DNA from: a virus
DNA length: 34,107 nt
IMG/VR virus record: IMGVR_UViG_3300030329_003858
Span: 1 to 34,107 of that record
Reading direction: 5' to 3' (one strand)
Part shown: positions 10,301 through 19,097 of the stretch, one piece after another
Layout: each line of letters begins with the position of its first letter
Numbering within the stretch: the first letter of the stretch is position 1
Notes under the pieces: model-generated
What the model was told of the DNA's origin: nothing
What the model saw: the letters and a program-made list of their open reading frames with translations, nothing else
The model's database searches: none
Program-made: the position numbers and the translations under genes

Positions 10301-13300
10301 ATCTTCACCCCTCATAAAACCCCTTTTTTCTTTAGTCATTTGTTCTTTAGTCATTTTGACACCAGACATAACAAATCTTACATTTAATTTTTTATTTTTT
10401 TTGTTATTTTCTCCATCTAATATTTCTACAGGGGCATTATAATCTCTGCTAGAGAGCATTACCTCTCCTCTCATTAACATATCACCTTTTTTATCCACAA
10501 CAGTAGGATTTAATCTATCACCGGTCTGTATTAATATTGACTGACCTCCATATCTTTGGTTTTCGTCATCTCCCCTTCTATTACTTTTATTAACAACAGA
10601 CCTCATATTATTAATAAGACTCCCAATGTACATATTGTAAAGCTTATTTTTAACAAGTCCATCACTGTATGTCATCGGGTCCATATCTCTACTTAAATTT
10701 GAATAAAAAACCATATTATTTATATGAGACATTCCTTCTGACTGGGCTATTGTTGACATCATATTATCGTCTACCCCAGACTCAAGCAATACCCATTTTC
10801 TTAAAGCAATAGGGTCGCTCATCATTGTTTTAATAGCCTCTATCCCTTTATTAACGTGTTCTGCGTAAAAATCTCTATATGCATCTGATGATTCTCGATT
10901 GTTTTTGTAATTATGGTCAGAAGCAGCTTCTTTAGCTGTGTTAATATAATAATCTTTATCAGCTTTCAATCCTACTGAATCTAAACTTATTTTTCTAATA
11001 TGGTCTTTAGTTACTTTAGTTTTGCTAATAGAATCAAATGTTGAATCTTTAGTTCTAAATAAAGACACCTCTGTGCCTTCTATAAATTTAGGATTATAAG
11101 CTTTTGCTCCGCTCTCAGTTAATAATATATCAACACCTTCTCTATTAAAAAACTCATCAAGTTTGTTATTATAAACAAATAATGTTTTACCTAAAACTAA
11201 TGGGCTATCTTCACCCTGAGATGATATTACAGGCTTAATAGGTGTAAAACTATTAGGGTCGTGACCAATAATAGCTTTCTGAGCTCTTAACATATCCCTA
11301 GAAACAAAAGCTATGCTATCAAAAGATGTTGCTTTTTCATGTGCATTTCCTATGGTATCATTTAGATTAATATTGTCAATTCCAGCTTCTTTTATTAATT
11401 CCTCAGTCTCTTTTCTTAAATTTGCATTTAATCCATCATCCCATATAACTAGGTTATATCCGTCTTGTTTTATATACTTATCTAATGAACTTGATATTTC
11501 TTCGCTAAAACTACCTATACCAGCTTTATTTGCAAGATTATTTAAAGTATTATATCTTGACTGTACATTCTTCATAAATTCTTTGTCAGCTCTTAAAAAC
11601 TTCTTTGAATTAAAAATCTTAATTCTTCCCATTGTTTTTGCAGTATTTTTACCATTTATCCAATCAACAAAAAATTTATTACCATCTGAGCCAGTAAGCA
11701 TTTTTTCCATTGATAATACAGTTAAAGCATAATTATAATTATCAACAGGGGTTTCAGCTGTAAACCCATCGCTAATTTCATTTATATTTTCAATTATTTT
11801 TTCACTTACACCTTCATATAATTTGACTCTATTGTTAAATTCTTTAAATGCGTCAGATATATTTGAAAGCTCATTATATGATATTGATATAGGTTCAAGA
11901 TTTGGAGATACTCTCATAATAACGGTTCCCATTTCTCCATCTACACCTGTATTTAAAATGTCCCCCTCAGAATATATTTTATTACCCATAATTTTTTCAA
12001 ACATATCCCTAGAAGATTGAATCTTTTCTCTTATATCTACACTTAAGTTATCGGTATCTCCAAAAATATTTATATTAACTCTATTTATTCTTCTACCATC
12101 ATCAGAAAGCTCATAAATAACGGCTCTTGTGTCTACAAGACTATAATTTAATTTTAAATCTTGTCTATAAAAATCACTCAACTTTGACCTTTGCATTACT
12201 TCACGAGAATTTTTAACTTTACCATCAACCCATTTAACAACATTAATTCCAAATTGAGATTTATATTGAGCAACTAAACCTACAACATCTCTAATTATCT
12301 CTTCTCCCGCTTGACTTTTAGATATATCATCTAATTCTTTATAAGAAAGAAACGTATTTCCTCTTCTTATAAAAATTCTATCAAAGATATTATCTAATAC
12401 ATCCTTTTTTAATTTTAAGTTACCATCAGGGGTATATAATAAGGTATTCAGGTTCTCATTTAAAGACTCTGTATTACTAATATCTATTTTATATCCATCA
12501 ATTCTATATTTAGTGTAAAATTCTGTTAATGTTATATTTTTATTATATTCAGATTCATCTACATCCTCCCACATAAAATCACGAGCTTTTTGCTCCCATT
12601 CATTGTATTTCCTACGGGCGTATTGAGCTGTATATCCATGAGCGTCCATTTTTTGTGAAATATCTTTAGTGATATCTGACCAAGGTTGTTCTTCATCTTT
12701 TTCTTTTATTTTATTAACAAGCTTATCAACAGCAATATCAAAGTCATTTGTTTTTTTATAAGTTAATACTTTTGCATCTGCTAACCATTTTAATAGCATA
12801 GTATTATTACCTCTAGCTGCATTAGAGAAAAGTTCCATTTGATATACAAAGCTAGATAAATTATACTTAGATGATTGTATACTATTAAATAAGTCCATTA
12901 AAGCTGAAGAAGCTTGTGTTTTCTCAAAATCATACCTAGGGAAGAAAGAGTTTATTCCTTGATAAAATCCACTATCATTAGTTTTTATTGTATCATCAAG
13001 AATTGCTATTAGACCCGCACTATCCTTTTCGGCTTTATCAATAAAATTATTATATCTTTGAGCAATAATATAACTCTCACTATTAGGGTTAATAAATGAT
13101 AAATCAATTTTTCTTACTCTAAACCCTCCTGCCATTCCTTTCTCTTTTGTTCCAAATCTAGTTAGATAAAGACCTTCAACCTCATGGTGAGAAAGATTAA
13201 ACAGTGTATCTACCGTGTCTATTGTTAGATTAGTTCCTTTTATTTTATCTCTTATAGCATAATCAATTAATTGTGAAGACATATAGTCATTCATACTATC

Positions 13301-16102
13301 TAAATCAATACCTCTGTTTTTAAAGAATGTTTTCAGATTATCAACATCTTCCATCTTAATATGTATTTTTTCTCTTTTTGAGGTCTCATAAGTTTTATAG
13401 TCATCAGCTCCAACAATAGATTGTAATGTTAAAATTCTACCTAAAAATCTTTTAGCATCTGACACCTTATCTTCTGCGATTGAATCAGTTTTCCCGTCTG
13501 AATCTTGAATTTTTATATTAGAGATGCTATCAACTATCATATATTCGCCTATTCCTTCCTTACCTGCATACAGTAGTCCGCTTGCTCTTAAATGTCTTTT
13601 TAATTCATCTCTAGTTTCTCTATCAATATCTGACTTAAAAATAGAAATAGTATTTTCTGCAACTCTAATTGTATGATTTGTTGCTAAAATTTCAACGTAA
13701 TCATCCATATTCCTTCCAAATCTAAATGCATCAGTTCCAATAGATTTTGAACGAAATTGATTATTAATATTCATTTCTGATTCTTTTACTTTATTGTAAA
13801 TCTTAGAAAGTAATTCTTCATTATCTAATTTAAATGAAGTTTCAAATTTTTTAGGTATCTTATTTGTTATAGTTTGACCAAGAAGCCTTGAAGTCATAAA
13901 TATAGCATTTAAAGATTCACTAAGATTTGATATCTCATCAAGAGCCTTATCACCACTAAGAACATTATTATTTTCGTCTACCAACCATTTCAACTCACCT
14001 CTCTCTGCTTTGTTTTTAAAGTCAGTTAAGCTTATATGTTGAGGTACATATACCTCTCTTGCTCCATCAGTATTGGTTATGATATCTACTCCAGTTACTT
14101 TATCAACGTCTTCATTGAAAATGAAATCAACTATACTAGGAAATTCTTCTTCAAATTTTTCTGTTGTCTTTAAAATTGACTCACCAGTAACTCTTCTTCT
14201 CTCATTTGGATTAATAAGTCTAGGTTCAATTTCAAGTGCTTTTTTTGCAATCCTATCTGCAGTTTCAACAGATATATCTTCCATAGGTTTAAGAAATATA
14301 TCTACCCCTTTAGCGTTTTTATATAAAAGTGAAAAAACTGGATTTTCTTTTAAAACTACACTTTGAGCTCCTTCAGCTAATCCAGACTCAGAAGTTTCAA
14401 AATTATCAGTTATAATACCTTCTTCCCTCATCATATCTTCTACAGGCTTATATTTAGTGTCATTAAATATACTATTAACATTTAACCCTGTACCTTCAAA
14501 TGTAGGTATTCTTGAGAACTGCTCAGGAGAAACACCTAATAAAGTTAAATTTTGTCTCAATTCATTCATTTTAGAGGAATTTAAATCCACTTTAGCTGGA
14601 TTATTTCTTCTTTGCATCCAAGCTCCTATTAGGAAATGAGGCATTATATCAGATGCCACACTTATGTCAGCATCGCTGTTATACATATGCCAAAAGGTTT
14701 GAGTATTAAACAACAATCCCCCCATTACCATTCTTTTCCATACTTGAGCCAAGCTTTGAGCTTCTTCTTTAGTAGCCCACTTAATAAATTCCCTTCCAAA
14801 TAATTTTCTTTGAGATTGAAGATGCTCAGTCAAATACTTTACACCTTTTTTCCCAAACTCTTTTTCTAAATCTTTTTCTAAAAATCTACTCGTCAAGTCA
14901 AATTGTTTCCCTCTTATCTTTACATTTGCAGTTCCTCTTACAATCTCATTAGTAGACTGGTCAACTGTCCTGGTCATATTTTTTAATTGATTGCCCCAAA
15001 ACTTTGCAGTAGAAAGCATATGCTCTGTTGTTTTATTTTTATAAGGGTCTTTCCCAAAAGCTGCTCTTGCACCTGCTATAAAATCTTTTTTCCATACAGT
15101 TGACTTCCCTTTAGGTCTTAACCACCCAAGAGAAGCGAAAGCCGCTCCATTTGCTACCCCCCATATGGGTTGAGTCCAATCAAAATCATATCCACCATCA
15201 CCAACAGTATTCTCACCTAAATATCTTGTTGTTTCCATAACTGTATCTATCATTGAAAATATAAATACATCATTTGCAACATGACCTAACCACCTAGACA
15301 TTCTTTTATCTGCTCCTGCTCTAGCAGTCATCACTCCAACAAAATCTTGAATAGGTCTTCTATATAAATTGCTTTCAGAAAATAATCTATTTAATCCATT
15401 AATTTGCCTTTCAGATAAATTTGAACCTCTTATATATTCATCTAAATAATTTTTAACTTTAAATTTAAATTCTTTGCCCCATAGATTAGGATTTATTTGA
15501 GACTCACCAACAATCCTATTATAACCTTTTAAGACATTTTTTCTTACATCTCTAGATAGACCTAGTTCTAGTGCTTTTTTATTAGCAATTCTATTAATTG
15601 AATCAGCAGTCTCAAGACCTGTCTTTTTAAGTAACTGCTTGCCAAAAGTTGCCATGGCTAATTTCTGAGCACCTCTTCCTACTATTCTCATTGGAGCTCC
15701 ACCTACAAATCCTGCGAATCCTCCAAGAGCTCCAGTCCACTTAGCAGCTGGGTCATCAAAGTCAAGATAATCTTCTACGTCAACACCTCCAGCTTTTAAT
15801 AAATAATTAGGAATATTTAAAGCTAAAGTATCAACTCCCTGCCATAATCCAGCTCCAACAGCATTAAGAAAGCCTGCATTAGGAGTAGGTTCGTCTTGAT
15901 ACCATGCAGGAAATGTACCAGTTTCCATAGCTGACCATAAATCAGAGGGATTTCTAACTGGAACTTGAGAAGGTCTTTGTTGTTGAGGCCCAACTTTATT
16001 ATCGGATATATCTTCTAATATATTTAAAGCGGTATTTATACTTCTATTTCCAAGCTGCTGCTTAAACCTAGAAGTTAGAGCATCATCATCATATATTGAC
16101 AT
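7358..16102 (-). CDS. Giant virion protein with double-psi beta-barrel RNA polymerase core (putative virion RNA polymerase)
   Basis: Predicted 2914 aa in one intact frame of 8.7 kb. Residues 1-550 are structural/ejection-like, with Gly/Ala-rich hydrophobic stretches near 84-104 and 131-141. Residues about 1592-1668 resemble the beta-type barrel of single-chain polymerases: FDSIAFVSRDM, then IKPV with Lys1623, Lys1639, and VDILLTESGAKA. Residues 1982-2036 resemble the beta-prime barrel: RRQPRTRP, a conserved-length GN-S-M-Q-I strand, then YEGDYDVDKAD with Asp2023, Asp2025 and Asp2027 at the positions of the metal-binding DFDGD aspartates in YNADFDGDQ. The C-terminal 600 residues are helical and unassigned. 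Known relatives of this architecture are QDE-1 and the large virion RNA polymerases of crAss-like phages. Packaging and early transcription are inferred from its position between ejection genes. The start is 5 bases after the previous stop, with a weak AAGGT site upstream. Confidence 0.75.
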   Translation of the reverse strand: MSIYDDDALTSRFKQQLGNRSINTALNILEDISDNKVGPQQQRPSQVPVRNPSDLWSAMETGTFPAWYQDEPTPNAGFLNAVGAGLWQGVDTLALNIPNYLLKAGGVDVEDYLDFDDPAAKWTGALGGFAGFVGGAPMRIVGRGAQKLAMATFGKQLLKKTGLETADSINRIANKKALELGLSRDVRKNVLKGYNRIVGESQINPNLWGKEFKFKVKNYLDEYIRGSNLSERQINGLNRLFSESNLYRRPIQDFVGVMTARAGADKRMSRWLGHVANDVFIFSMIDTVMETTRYLGENTVGDGGYDFDWTQPIWGVANGAAFASLGWLRPKGKSTVWKKDFIAGARAAFGKDPYKNKTTEHMLSTAKFWGNQLKNMTRTVDQSTNEIVRGTANVKIRGKQFDLTSRFLEKDLEKEFGKKGVKYLTEHLQSQRKLFGREFIKWATKEEAQSLAQVWKRMVMGGLLFNTQTFWHMYNSDADISVASDIMPHFLIGAWMQRRNNPAKVDLNSSKMNELRQNLTLLGVSPEQFSRIPTFEGTGLNVNSIFNDTKYKPVEDMMREEGIITDNFETSESGLAEGAQSVVLKENPVFSLLYKNAKGVDIFLKPMEDISVETADRIAKKALEIEPRLINPNERRRVTGESILKTTEKFEEEFPSIVDFIFNEDVDKVTGVDIITNTDGAREVYVPQHISLTDFKNKAERGELKWLVDENNNVLSGDKALDEISNLSESLNAIFMTSRLLGQTITNKIPKKFETSFKLDNEELLSKIYNKVKESEMNINNQFRSKSIGTDAFRFGRNMDDYVEILATNHTIRVAENTISIFKSDIDRETRDELKRHLRASGLLYAGKEGIGEYMIVDSISNIKIQDSDGKTDSIAEDKVSDAKRFLGRILTLQSIVGADDYKTYETSKREKIHIKMEDVDNLKTFFKNRGIDLDSMNDYMSSQLIDYAIRDKIKGTNLTIDTVDTLFNLSHHEVEGLYLTRFGTKEKGMAGGFRVRKIDLSFINPNSESYIIAQRYNNFIDKAEKDSAGLIAILDDTIKTNDSGFYQGINSFFPRYDFEKTQASSALMDLFNSIQSSKYNLSSFVYQMELFSNAARGNNTMLLKWLADAKVLTYKKTNDFDIAVDKLVNKIKEKDEEQPWSDITKDISQKMDAHGYTAQYARRKYNEWEQKARDFMWEDVDESEYNKNITLTEFYTKYRIDGYKIDISNTESLNENLNTLLYTPDGNLKLKKDVLDNIFDRIFIRRGNTFLSYKELDDISKSQAGEEIIRDVVGLVAQYKSQFGINVVKWVDGKVKNSREVMQRSKLSDFYRQDLKLNYSLVDTRAVIYELSDDGRRINRVNINIFGDTDNLSVDIREKIQSSRDMFEKIMGNKIYSEGDILNTGVDGEMGTVIMRVSPNLEPISISYNELSNISDAFKEFNNRVKLYEGVSEKIIENINEISDGFTAETPVDNYNYALTVLSMEKMLTGSDGNKFFVDWINGKNTAKTMGRIKIFNSKKFLRADKEFMKNVQSRYNTLNNLANKAGIGSFSEEISSSLDKYIKQDGYNLVIWDDGLNANLRKETEELIKEAGIDNINLNDTIGNAHEKATSFDSIAFVSRDMLRAQKAIIGHDPNSFTPIKPVISSQGEDSPLVLGKTLFVYNNKLDEFFNREGVDILLTESGAKAYNPKFIEGTEVSLFRTKDSTFDSISKTKVTKDHIRKISLDSVGLKADKDYYINTAKEAASDHNYKNNRESSDAYRDFYAEHVNKGIEAIKTMMSDPIALRKWVLLESGVDDNMMSTIAQSEGMSHINNMVFYSNLSRDMDPMTYSDGLVKNKLYNMYIGSLINNMRSVVNKSNRRGDDENQRYGGQSILIQTGDRLNPTVVDKKGDMLMRGEVMLSSRDYNAPVEILDGENNKKNKKLNVRFVMSGVKMTKEQMTKEKRGFMRGEDIFPENVWKNIQRQSGDGILRLGHLHDIIELLKEEGNLPQGLRIAIAVRRQPRTRPNDMSVLGLKGFLDDEFGNSMQINSFDVANIYEGDYDVDKADYWFSQKDSFYDHIERASQFFVQGVDPTQYISERPIDFKNMSVTEIIKTINTISADNELFKSSIGIVQTIPRKLGYIEKLGVRVDKNDDTLKAFEKDNPDASFDNARLLFGGSGENKNFKIYVDFDNNDFFTRAALETQYLIDAKGKINENISKDIFSWANDFLFPRKEESFTPNVARNQNDINLINDMRARGNSRNKRIRIFRKLEYDEINKVWTEKNLNDLEIAAIKEMLNEYGSLLNITGSHMYENSGMKKKSSFEDINDATENFKNFNKNINNSLYYRLRNKFQPGTKYRWRDENTPGGKIFKKLFGVVSGEYKDDAGETKKYYKPTMNFVNEDVNKNGVEFTTAQRGAPVDRILMNLNISDVFKRNRRVDITGNMASMIDDWYFEVESGPSIQDVEAATALLAQNVATANYGLTKTVNLIKNLKYKISQINNNEKISFGVKKKSIDKINNFIKEQEKRISSMIPKKYWKTKKSKDLKKMSIVAITDEDIKKSTIYYNVLNNIRYHLPGVGDDDSFGLSKSGIAELNTLKNIRKSFYGNRTTLKQIFEYSKDYTFNISEENRKLLKNFDSDLSTIYDIENQLLLDGINKYGMRFLYAFMNPGKDKYSIGVFENRPQPIPFKNTKRYQRGIKFLTGIANGTIQASDNNRIYAEQILKTTGLLESQWQRYYNNKVDMRKMYDENSYTDDEANWVFKYMKMPKFDKSFTKMFSRYEGLRFYADSDRIGANNKLLNDSTISFYRDIMKVAGKELEFESYLTQMNEIQERLINMEIIDPVEYLSMRSQMDNEVMEIAKNVFNSGVIYEKGKTKTVQNILNNPVFALIGGENYFRGTTIEKRNTKSFERLKHISDISKNSENIKNNIIKKSSDAKQKFEEIKNQCLT

Positions 16103-16107
16103 CTCTA

Positions 16108-17763
16108 TTAAATTTTACCTTCAGATTTTAATTGTTTATACTCTTGAATTAAACTATGTATCTCCCATCCAGCTAGTCCAATATCAACTAACCCCATAAC
16201 AAGATTTATACCGATAGCCGCAACAGGAGCTCCTGGCCCTGTAATAGCTGAAGCTGTGGTTCCTGCAGCGTGACGAGCAACTGCTTTTGATATAAATTTT
16301 GAGCCCCTCTTTTTTATTCTAGTAGCTAGCCATGCTGTAAAACCTGTAGTACCAACTGCCTTACCGTAAAAACCTCCAGTTTCTCCTCCAATCAATTCTC
16401 CAATTTCTTCAGCTAAAAATAATGGACTATATTTTAAACCTTTCCCTATAATACCTTTGCCAGGTACTTTTTGAAAAGCTTTTTTAATACTATCACTAAT
16501 TTTTATATCCTTTATATACATAGAAACCTCTCTAAACACAGCTGAAGACTTAGTAGCTCTTCTTCCAGCTTCTCTAGCTTTTTTAATAGCTGGTTCCAAT
16601 ATTTTTCTATTTTGTCTAATTACATCTGGGTCTTTAGAGTCAAAATCTATATTTTTAAAATCTTCCCTACTTATACCATATTTTTTAAAGAAATCTTTTT
16701 TGAGCTTTTTATCTACGGCTTCTCTACCTTTTTGGAATTTTTTAGCATCTTCATCTGTAGATGGTAATTTATTTAAAGGCAAATATTTTTGTCCAGGAAC
16801 CTGTAAACTTGTCGGCTTTAAGTCTTTTCTTAACCCCTTCAAAAAATCATTATAACCTTTAGTGTATCTCTTGTATTCTTTTAAAGCTTTCCCAGATAAA
16901 TACTGTCCCCCTGCTGCTGAACTAATTACTCCAATATAAGTTCCTAATCCTGGCTCCCATGTTTCTTCTCCAATCGTATCATCTGAACTAATATTACTCA
17001 TATCTGAGATAATCCTATCATAAGGAACAATATTAGTATCAGTAGTTTTCTCAATCTCTTTATCTGCTCCTTTATATATATCGAAATCAGATTGTATATC
17101 ATAGTCTCCTTTTGCGAACTCATTAATCTCTTTATATATATTTGACTCTGCATCTTGCAATCTAATAGCTTGATTAGTAACATCAAAAATATTAGAGTCA
17201 ACTCCTATACCATAAACAGACTTAATTTCTCCCTTTTTACCCCTTACAACTTTTGGAGTAAACCCTTGATAAAATTTTGCAGAAGGACTTCCCTTAGCCT
17301 GAACACCAAGAGATACTATGTCTCCAACAGCATCATTTAAGTCTCTTGCTAAAGATAAAACTGCATCAGGACTATTTGCATTATAATAACTCCACAAGGC
17401 AGTTGCAATTTTCTGAGCATCTTTAATAGGGAAATCTTTCCCCATTCCACCTTTTTCTTTTTTCTTGAGAATTGCTTGTGTCATCTCAGTAATAGCAACT
17501 GAAGATTCTTCACCTTTAGCTGAAGGTTTATAAAATTTTGAAAGGTTGCTTTTAGTTAAAAAATCTTCAGCAATTTTAGGTTTTATTTGCTCTAAACTTT
17601 TTGAAATCAATTCAATATTCGACTTAGCTACATTCATTTTTTGCATTTTTATAGTTTGAGCTATTTGCAAAGAATCCATAGCGCTCTGAACTCTAAATCT
17701 TTCTTTCTCTGTATTACTCTGTAGTATTTTATCTAATGCCGTTAATGGTGATTGTAAACTCAT
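16108..17763 (-). CDS. Internal virion / membrane-penetration protein candidate (551 aa)
   Basis: Predicted 551 aa. The N-terminal 400 residues are polar, Lys-rich and predicted helical. The last 100 residues switch to Gly/Ala-rich hydrophobic segments: GGFYGKAVGTTGFTAWLA, then GTTASAITGPGAPVAAIGIN followed by LVMGLVDIGLAGW. A long soluble arm with a pore-like hydrophobic tail fits a phage ejection protein that inserts in the host envelope. It lies between a 184-aa Gly-start protein and the giant polymerase-like gene, separated from the latter by 5 bases, so the set is probably made together and packaged together. No lysozyme or peptidase motif is visible. The ATG has only a weak SD (GGGTAA). 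The function is inferred from composition and context. Confidence 0.6.
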   Translation of the reverse strand: MSLQSPLTALDKILQSNTEKERFRVQSAMDSLQIAQTIKMQKMNVAKSNIELISKSLEQIKPKIAEDFLTKSNLSKFYKPSAKGEESSVAITEMTQAILKKKEKGGMGKDFPIKDAQKIATALWSYYNANSPDAVLSLARDLNDAVGDIVSLGVQAKGSPSAKFYQGFTPKVVRGKKGEIKSVYGIGVDSNIFDVTNQAIRLQDAESNIYKEINEFAKGDYDIQSDFDIYKGADKEIEKTTDTNIVPYDRIISDMSNISSDDTIGEETWEPGLGTYIGVISSAAGGQYLSGKALKEYKRYTKGYNDFLKGLRKDLKPTSLQVPGQKYLPLNKLPSTDEDAKKFQKGREAVDKKLKKDFFKKYGISREDFKNIDFDSKDPDVIRQNRKILEPAIKKAREAGRRATKSSAVFREVSMYIKDIKISDSIKKAFQKVPGKGIIGKGLKYSPLFLAEEIGELIGGETGGFYGKAVGTTGFTAWLATRIKKRGSKFISKAVARHAAGTTASAITGPGAPVAAIGINLVMGLVDIGLAGWEIHSLIQEYKQLKSEGKI

Positions 17764-17769
17764 ATATTA

Positions 17770-18324
17770 TTACCCAAATATGTTTTTGCCTGGGTACCAG
17801 GCGTCTCTTTGTTGTTTAGCTAACTCTTTCATCCTTATCAATTCTTTTTGTTGTGAACTAATTTTTGATGTTTCTGTAGCAAAATAATCGGAAATATTCT
17901 TCATTCCTTCACCATATAAATCTAATAGATTTGATTGAGATACAGATGCTCCTACATTAAGTCTCTTCATTGTATCTTCTTTCATTCCTTCCAATTCTTT
18001 ATGAGTCGCAAACCCTGTTTTAACATCATACTTTTTAGTTATTTCAGAAGCAGTATCACTAACTTTTATTCCTAAATCTTTAGTAGCTACATCAAGTTTT
18101 TTCCCAACAATTTCTTCTCTTGATTTAACTTCAGCTGCTAGGTTTTTCTTTGCTTTAGTCAAATCTCTTAACCCTTCATTAATATTACTAATTTGACTTT
18201 CTGCTAACTGAGAGCTAGACCTGCCAGACTGGAAACTATCCCAAAGAGACAATCCCATGCTAAAGGCAGCAAAAGGGCCGCCTAAATACCCTACTCCTTT
18301 AGAAAGCATACTACCTATATTCAT
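17770..18324 (-). CDS. Small internal virion protein candidate (184 aa)
   Basis: Predicted 184 aa. The first 30 residues are glycine-rich and hydrophobic (GYLGGPFAAFSMGLSLWDSF). The rest is a long polar helix-rich or coiled-coil section (about residues 38-170, rich in Lys, Glu, Ser and Gln) ending WYPGKNIFG. This layout is common in small ejection proteins of short-tailed phages, which sit in the capsid next to the portal. The ATG overlaps the upstream stop as ATGA (18321-18324), so translation is coupled to the 228-aa gene. No recognised family; the role is inferred from neighbours. Confidence 0.6.
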   Translation of the reverse strand: MNIGSMLSKGVGYLGGPFAAFSMGLSLWDSFQSGRSSSQLAESQISNINEGLRDLTKAKKNLAAEVKSREEIVGKKLDVATKDLGIKVSDTASEITKKYDVKTGFATHKELEGMKEDTMKRLNVGASVSQSNLLDLYGEGMKNISDYFATETSKISSQQKELIRMKELAKQQRDAWYPGKNIFG

Positions 18325-19007
18325 TCTAGTGTGTATGGCTCCATATTATCTTCATAGAAATATGGGCTCTGTGTATTAATAGAAGGACTCTGTTTATCGG
18401 TAACTTCACCACTTTGATTATCAATGCCTATTGATATATTACTTGTTATATTATCAAAATCTGATATATCATTAAAATTAAATCCCATTCTATCATACAA
18501 GCTGGATGCTCCTGAAAAATCCATAAGGTTTGTTGTTGCTATGATATTTGATTTTTTATAAAATTTATCAGAATCTTTTCCAAAACTATATTCAGGTTCT
18601 CTTCCAAAGATATTATCCCAATAACTTCTTTCCTTTTCAATAGGTCTCGACTTATTTAACCATAATTGTTTTTCATCTACACCTAATTCATCCCAATTAG
18701 GAGATATTCCAGTTTGCTCACTAGAGTATTCTTCATATTCTTTCTTAGCTATTGACTCATTTATAAAAGATAAATTTTCTTCAAATTCTTTTTTAGCTTC
18801 ATATCCTCCATAAATTTTACTTCCTAAAGAGGCAGCTGCAGAAAGAGTATCTATAATATTTGATGCTTTGTCTGATTTTATTTTAAATAAATCTTCTGTA
18901 TATTTCATTCTAGAGCTTACATCAGAAGCATCATAAAGGCTTGAAATATATGATGATGAGGCATCTGCAGATTTTTTATGCAAAGTATATAAACTATCTT
19001 TTGCCAT
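18321..19007 (-). CDS. Virion-associated protein, first gene of the ejection cassette (228 aa)
   Basis: Predicted 228 aa from ATG 19007. A TTG directly in front (19010) is also in frame, and the SD AAAGGAG at 19018-19024 is 10 bases from the ATG and 7 from the TTG, so the start is ambiguous by one residue. The N-terminus is Ser/Tyr-rich with a short Ala/Gly stretch (TLSAAASLGSKIYGG, about residues 57-71). The rest is acidic and polar with many Phe, Tyr and Trp. I recognise no domain. It is the first gene after the only sizeable gap (87 bases) in this part of the late operon, a gap that contains a promoter-like sequence, and it leads the run of putative ejection genes. Uses TGA as stop. Confidence 0.6.
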   Translation of the reverse strand: MAKDSLYTLHKKSADASSSYISSLYDASDVSSRMKYTEDLFKIKSDKASNIIDTLSAAASLGSKIYGGYEAKKEFEENLSFINESIAKKEYEEYSSEQTGISPNWDELGVDEKQLWLNKSRPIEKERSYWDNIFGREPEYSFGKDSDKFYKKSNIIATTNLMDFSGASSLYDRMGFNFNDISDFDNITSNISIGIDNQSGEVTDKQSPSINTQSPYFYEDNMEPYTLE

Positions 19008-19052
19008 CAATAAATGACTCCTTTGTTAAATAAAGATATAAAGATTCGCATA

Positions 19053-19081
19053 AATATAATATATTTTATCAATACTATCAA
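19053..19081 (-). promoter_or_regulatory. Sigma-70-like promoter candidate for the ejection/polymerase cassette
   Basis: Reading the - strand, TTGATA (19081-19076) is followed after exactly 17 bases by TATATT (19058-19053). The predicted transcript would begin near 19046 and carry the AAAGGAG SD of the 228-aa gene about 20 bases later. It lies in the 87-base gap 19011-19097. The region is so AT-rich that a chance match is quite possible; the placement in the gap and the exact 17-base spacer are what support it. Confidence 0.35.
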
Positions 19082-19097
19082 ACACCTTTAAATTGAA

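Noticed and set aside
6715-14639. Several + strand ORFs of 60-139 aa within the giant and 932-aa genes
   Set aside because: Ser/Phe/Leu-rich antisense shadows of - strand coding sequence with no SD or motifs.
7358-16102. N4-type (T7-like) virion RNA polymerase as the identity of the giant protein
   Set aside because: I could not find the T/DxxGR, Lys-rich helix and HD-type motifs of that family; the Asp triad fits the double-psi barrel type instead.
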